Below, piece after piece: positions 61,365 through 64,000 of a stretch of 64,000 nucleotides of DNA. Source of the DNA: Pseudomonas sp. R84. GTDB taxonomy: Bacteria > Pseudomonadota > Gammaproteobacteria > Pseudomonadales > Pseudomonadaceae. Position 1 is the first letter of the stretch, and every line of letters starts with the position of its first letter. Under the pieces are notes generated by a model that was not told the origin of the DNA, searched no databases, and worked only from the letters and a program-made list of their open reading frames with translations. The translations under genes were made by a program, and so were the position numbers. Location of the stretch: positions 1,601,501-1,665,500 of the forward strand of contig NZ_CP019426.1 of the NCBI RefSeq assembly GCF_009834515.1, written 5' to 3'.

Positions 61365-62297
61365 ATGCGCGTTCTGATTGCTGAACACGACCACGCGATA
61401 TACGCCCGGCTGCTGCGTCAGGCAGCGCCCGAGCTTGAAGTACTGACCAGCGGCGACTCCGCCGAGTTGGCCCGTCAGGCCGCCGATTGCCCGGTGTGGC
61501 TCGGTCAGCCCGATCTATTGGCGACCCTGCTGCGTCAGGGCCATCAACCACAGTGGCTGCAATCGACCTGGGCCGGTATCACGCCGTTGCTCGCTGACGG
61601 TTTGCGCCGCGATTACCGTTTGACCCGCGCGGTGGGGATTTTCGGTCAGGTGATGGCTGAATATGTGCTGACTTACATTCTTGGCCATGAGCGCGAAGTG
61701 CTCGCGCGGCTGGTCAGCCAGGTCGAGCGCAAATGGGACAACCGCAGTGGCCAGAGTCTGGTCGGGCGCAAGGTGTTGATCGTTGGCACCGGTGACATTG
61801 GCCAGAGCGTGGCGCAGTTCCTGCTGCCATTTGGCATTGAACTGTACGGCATCGCCAGCAGTGCCCGTGAGCAGGCACCGTTTGTCGAGGTCGGTTCGAT
61901 GGCCGATCTGCCGCGTCTGGTGGGCGAGGTGGATTACGTGGTCAACCTGCTGCCGAACACCGAGCACACCCACGATATCTACGACGCGGCGCTGTTCAAG
62001 CAATTCAAGCCGACCGGGTTGTTTATCAACGCCGGACGTGGTGTCGCGGTGGTTGATGCCGATCTGGTGGACGCGTTGAAGGAAGGTCATCTGGCGGGGG
62101 CGGTGATCGACGTTTGCCGTCAGGAGCCACTGCCACAGCGCCATCCGTTCTGGACCGCGTGGGGTTTGCTGCTGACCGGGCACAGCTCGGCACCGACGTC
62201 ACCGGCGTTGATGGTGCAGTTGTTTGTCGAGAACCTGAAGGCGTATCAGGCGAGCGAAGCGTTGCGCGGGGAAGTGGATTTCAACCGCGGGTATTGA
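61365..62297 (+). CDS. D-2-hydroxyacid dehydrogenase (GhrA-like)
   Basis: 310 residues. NAD(P)-binding motif VLIVGTGDIGQSVAQFL near 143, catalytic Arg in INAGRGVAVVDADL near 222, Glu in CRQEPLP near 252 and His in LTGHSSAPTS near 273. Reduces glyoxylate, hydroxypyruvate or similar 2-oxoacids. ATG 61365 has AAAGG upstream and starts at the first beta-strand (MRVLIAEHD). Confidence 0.88.
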   Translation: MRVLIAEHDHAIYARLLRQAAPELEVLTSGDSAELARQAADCPVWLGQPDLLATLLRQGHQPQWLQSTWAGITPLLADGLRRDYRLTRAVGIFGQVMAEYVLTYILGHEREVLARLVSQVERKWDNRSGQSLVGRKVLIVGTGDIGQSVAQFLLPFGIELYGIASSAREQAPFVEVGSMADLPRLVGEVDYVVNLLPNTEHTHDIYDAALFKQFKPTGLFINAGRGVAVVDADLVDALKEGHLAGAVIDVCRQEPLPQRHPFWTAWGLLLTGHSSAPTSPALMVQLFVENLKAYQASEALRGEVDFNRGY

Positions 62298-62311
62298 TAC
62301 ACCGCAATCAA

Positions 62312-62401
62312 TGTAGGAGTGAGCCTGCTCGCGATAGCGGTGTGTCAGACAGCATTAATGTCGACCGACACACCGCTATCGCGAGCAGGCTCACTCCTAC
62401 A
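62312..62401. repeat. REP doublet between dehydrogenase and nitroreductase genes
   Basis: Perfect 35-bp inverted arms 62312-62346 and 62367-62401 (core GTAGGAGTGAGCCTGCTCGC and extended GATAGCGGTGTGTC), 20 bp apart: the longest arms in the window. Lies between convergent genes. Confidence 0.93.
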
Positions 62402-62419
62402 GTTGTTTTACGGTGTGGC

Positions 62420-63013
62420 TTAGAGGGTGAAGTCGCCTTCAGCCGCCAGTTCATCCAGCGGGCGGCGCGGGCTCGGCTCTTCACGGGCCTGCAGGTATTC
62501 AGCCAGCGTTGCCTTGTCACCGAGTTTGCCCACTGCCACGGCCGCGTGCAGCGCGTAACCTTCAGGAATATTCAGCTCCTTACGCGTCAGCTCCTGATCG
62601 AAACCCGCCATGCCGTGGGTGTGCCAGCCACTGATGCTCGCTTGCAGCGCCAGATGGCCCCACGCTGAACCCGTGTCAAACGTGTGCCACAACGCTGGAG
62701 TTTCCTCGGTGGCACCCGGTGCAGTGAAAGTGGTTTTCGAAATCACGATCACCAGCGCCGACGCATGTTGCGCCCAGCTACGGTTGAATTCATTGAGCAG
62801 ACCCAGATAACGCTCCCAGTTCGGCGTATCGCGACGTGCATAGAGGAAACGCCATGGCTGCGAGTTGTACGCCGAAGGTGCCCAGCGCGCGGCCTCGAAG
62901 AAGCTCAGCAGGGTTTCTTCCGGAATCGCTTCGCCGGTGAAGGCGCGCGGCGACCAGCGGTCGGTGAATTGCGGGTGAATGGCGTAATCGGCAACGCGAG
63001 GGTTGGCACTCAT
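62420..63013 (-). CDS. Nitroreductase-family flavoprotein
   Basis: 197 residues. FMN-binding pattern of the nitroreductase fold: RWSPRAFTGEAIPEE near residue 18, AARWAPSAYNSQPWRFLYARRD near 40 (shown in two parts by helices), and the C-terminal AAVAVGKLGDK. Probably reduces quinones, nitro compounds or an unsaturated substrate. ATG 63013 has AAGGAA 7 nt upstream. Confidence 0.9.
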   Translation of the reverse strand: MSANPRVADYAIHPQFTDRWSPRAFTGEAIPEETLLSFFEAARWAPSAYNSQPWRFLYARRDTPNWERYLGLLNEFNRSWAQHASALVIVISKTTFTAPGATEETPALWHTFDTGSAWGHLALQASISGWHTHGMAGFDQELTRKELNIPEGYALHAAVAVGKLGDKATLAEYLQAREEPSPRRPLDELAAEGDFTL

Positions 63014-63178
63014 CGAGAGATTCCTTGCTACGTTTGAGTCATGAATTCGAGGCAAAACCCTACGTGGAGGCGGTTAGGCTGACAAGCGCGATTTACCGAC
63101 AGTCGCCAACGCTTGGCCCGCAAGGCCTTGAGCACTAGACTGGCGGCCTTTTCACCACCTGATGTTGATGCTTGAGCC

Positions 63179-63628
63179 ATGGCCGCCAAAGTCGAACCGT
63201 TCTGGATACGCAAACCCCTCGATCAACTGGATCACCAGGAATGGGAATCGCTGTGCGACGGCTGTGGTCTGTGCTGCCTGCAGAAACTCGAGGATGAAGA
63301 AGACAACAGCGTTTATTACACGCGCATCGCCTGCAAACTGCTGGACCTGAAAACCTGCCAGTGCAGCGACTACCCGAATCGCATCAAGTTTGTCCCGGAC
63401 TGCATCCAGCTCACCCCGGGTCAGGCTGAAGAATTCAAATGGCTGCCGCCGACCTGCGGCTATCGACTGGTCAGCGAAGGCAAGGATCTGCCGTTGTGGC
63501 ACCACCTGGTGTGTGGCGATCGCGACGCGGTGCACCATGAGCGTATTTCCCAGTCCGGGCGCATGCTTGCCGAAGGCAGCGTGCCGGAAGATGACTGGGA
63601 AGATCACCTGATTTTCCGCGCAGGTTAA
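63179..63628 (+). CDS. YcgN-family cysteine cluster protein
   Basis: 149 residues with a CxxCGxCC-type cluster [12 protein letters not shown] near residue 27, further Cys in [17 protein letters not shown] near 50, plus later C in VPDC and TCGY. UPF0260/YcgN proteins may bind zinc or an Fe-S cluster; function unknown. Follows a 165-bp gap from the divergent nitroreductase. Confidence 0.9.
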   Translation: MAAKVEPFWIRKPLDQLDHQEWESLCDGCGLCCLQKLEDEEDNSVYYTRIACKLLDLKTCQCSDYPNRIKFVPDCIQLTPGQAEEFKWLPPTCGYRLVSEGKDLPLWHHLVCGDRDAVHHERISQSGRMLAEGSVPEDDWEDHLIFRAG

Positions 63629-63663
63629 ACACCTGCTGTTCCAAGCTTTACCAAGGAGTGCGT

Positions 63664-64000
63664 ATGGCTGTCGGATTGCCGCAAGCGTTGATGGTTGCGC
63701 TGCTGGCGTTGAGCGCGCCGGTCTGGGCGGCGAAGAAAGTCGATCTGGATTATCACGTGCGCCTGTTGCCACAGAGCGATCAGGCCGAAGTACGCCTGAC
63801 CCTGGCCAAGGGTGAAGCGGTGCGCAGTCTCGATTTCGATCTTGGCGACGGCAGCCATTACAGCGACTTCAAGGCTGACGGCCAGTGGCTGCTGAGCCCG
63901 GGCAAACAGGCGCGCGGGGTGTGGCGCCCCGCCAGCGAAAAGTCCAGCCTGACCTACCGCGTGCGCATCAGCCACGGCCGCAAGAACGGCAGTTTCGACA
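63664..64000 (+). CDS. Exported protein of unknown function, C-terminus cut by window edge
   Basis: 112 residues are visible. Signal peptide MAVGLPQALMVALLALSAPVWA, mature start AKKVDLDYHVRLLPQSD, then a beta-rich segment (VRSLDFDLGDGSHYSDF, LTYRVRISHGRK) reminiscent of the N-terminal domain of M61-type aminopeptidases; the catalytic region is outside the window, so this is tentative. AAGGAG precedes the ATG, 35 bp after ycgN. Confidence 0.75.
   Translation, partial: MAVGLPQALMVALLALSAPVWAAKKVDLDYHVRLLPQSDQAEVRLTLAKGEAVRSLDFDLGDGSHYSDFKADGQWLLSPGKQARGVWRPASEKSSLTYRVRISHGRKNGSFD

Overview
The window reads as a chromosomal segment of a fluorescent-group Pseudomonas. The evidence is the algU-mucA-mucB-mucD block, the tct/opdH tricarboxylate system, a BamC/DapA/PurC housekeeping run, an sdhE-ygfX-nadB cluster, high G+C coding sequence and many short inverted repeats of the Pseudomonas REP type (GTRGGAGYGAGCCTGCTCGC). 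No phage, insertion sequence, CRISPR array or plasmid function is visible.

Layout. (1) 1-9540, minus strand: an operon whose genes are usually annotated for urea but which starts with a guanidine-I (ykkC) riboswitch. In transcription order it holds a three-gene ABC importer, two DUF1989 proteins (carboxyguanidine deiminase CgdAB), a biotin-dependent guanidine carboxylase and allophanate hydrolase (cut by the window edge). Together these would import guanidine, carboxylate it, deiminate it to allophanate and release ammonia and CO2. A sigma-54-type promoter precedes the riboswitch, and a segment of the aptamer's variable hairpin is perfectly complementary to the first gene's Shine-Dalgarno region. 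A REP doublet lies in frame inside the carboxylase gene. (2) 9759-10611: two tandem Tyr-rich small lipoproteins. (3) 10808-18472: an AT-richer three-gene cluster (glycosyltransferase, membrane-anchored unknown protein, 1853-residue RTX repeat protein) that looks acquired and is the least explained part of the window. (4) 18539-21630: an enoyl-CoA hydratase/HIBYL-CoA hydrolase homologue, uracil-DNA glycosylase and an AbrB-family membrane protein. (5) 21623-28263: tctABC, an OprD-family porin, and the divergent tctDE two-component system. (6) 28371-32595: HDOD protein, YgfZ, SdhE, YgfX, NadB. (7) 33154-36971: AlgU envelope-stress locus without mucC. (8) 37053-45131: BepA-like protease, TusA-like protein, PerM, Bcp, GcvR, DapA, BamC, MBL hydrolase, PurC, tRNA-Ser(CGA). 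(9) 45516-53783: surface polysaccharide genes: a four-domain giant glycosyltransferase, then a translationally coupled gtrB-methyltransferase-gtrA-DUF6311 cassette. (10) 53858-57618: two LysR regulators, a CHMI-like isomerase and a CynX-type MFS transporter, partly bracketed by inverted copies of a second repeat family. (11) 58024-64000: EptA phosphoethanolamine transferase with ColR-like sites, RNase D, YcgL, a 2-hydroxyacid dehydrogenase, a nitroreductase, YcgN and the beginning of an exported protein.

The strongest leads for follow-up are the riboswitch's apparent translational switch, the REP element translated inside the carboxylase, the glycosyltransferase/anchor/RTX trio, and the methyltransferase embedded in the gtr cassette. 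All family assignments come from reading motifs and translations; no database search was possible.
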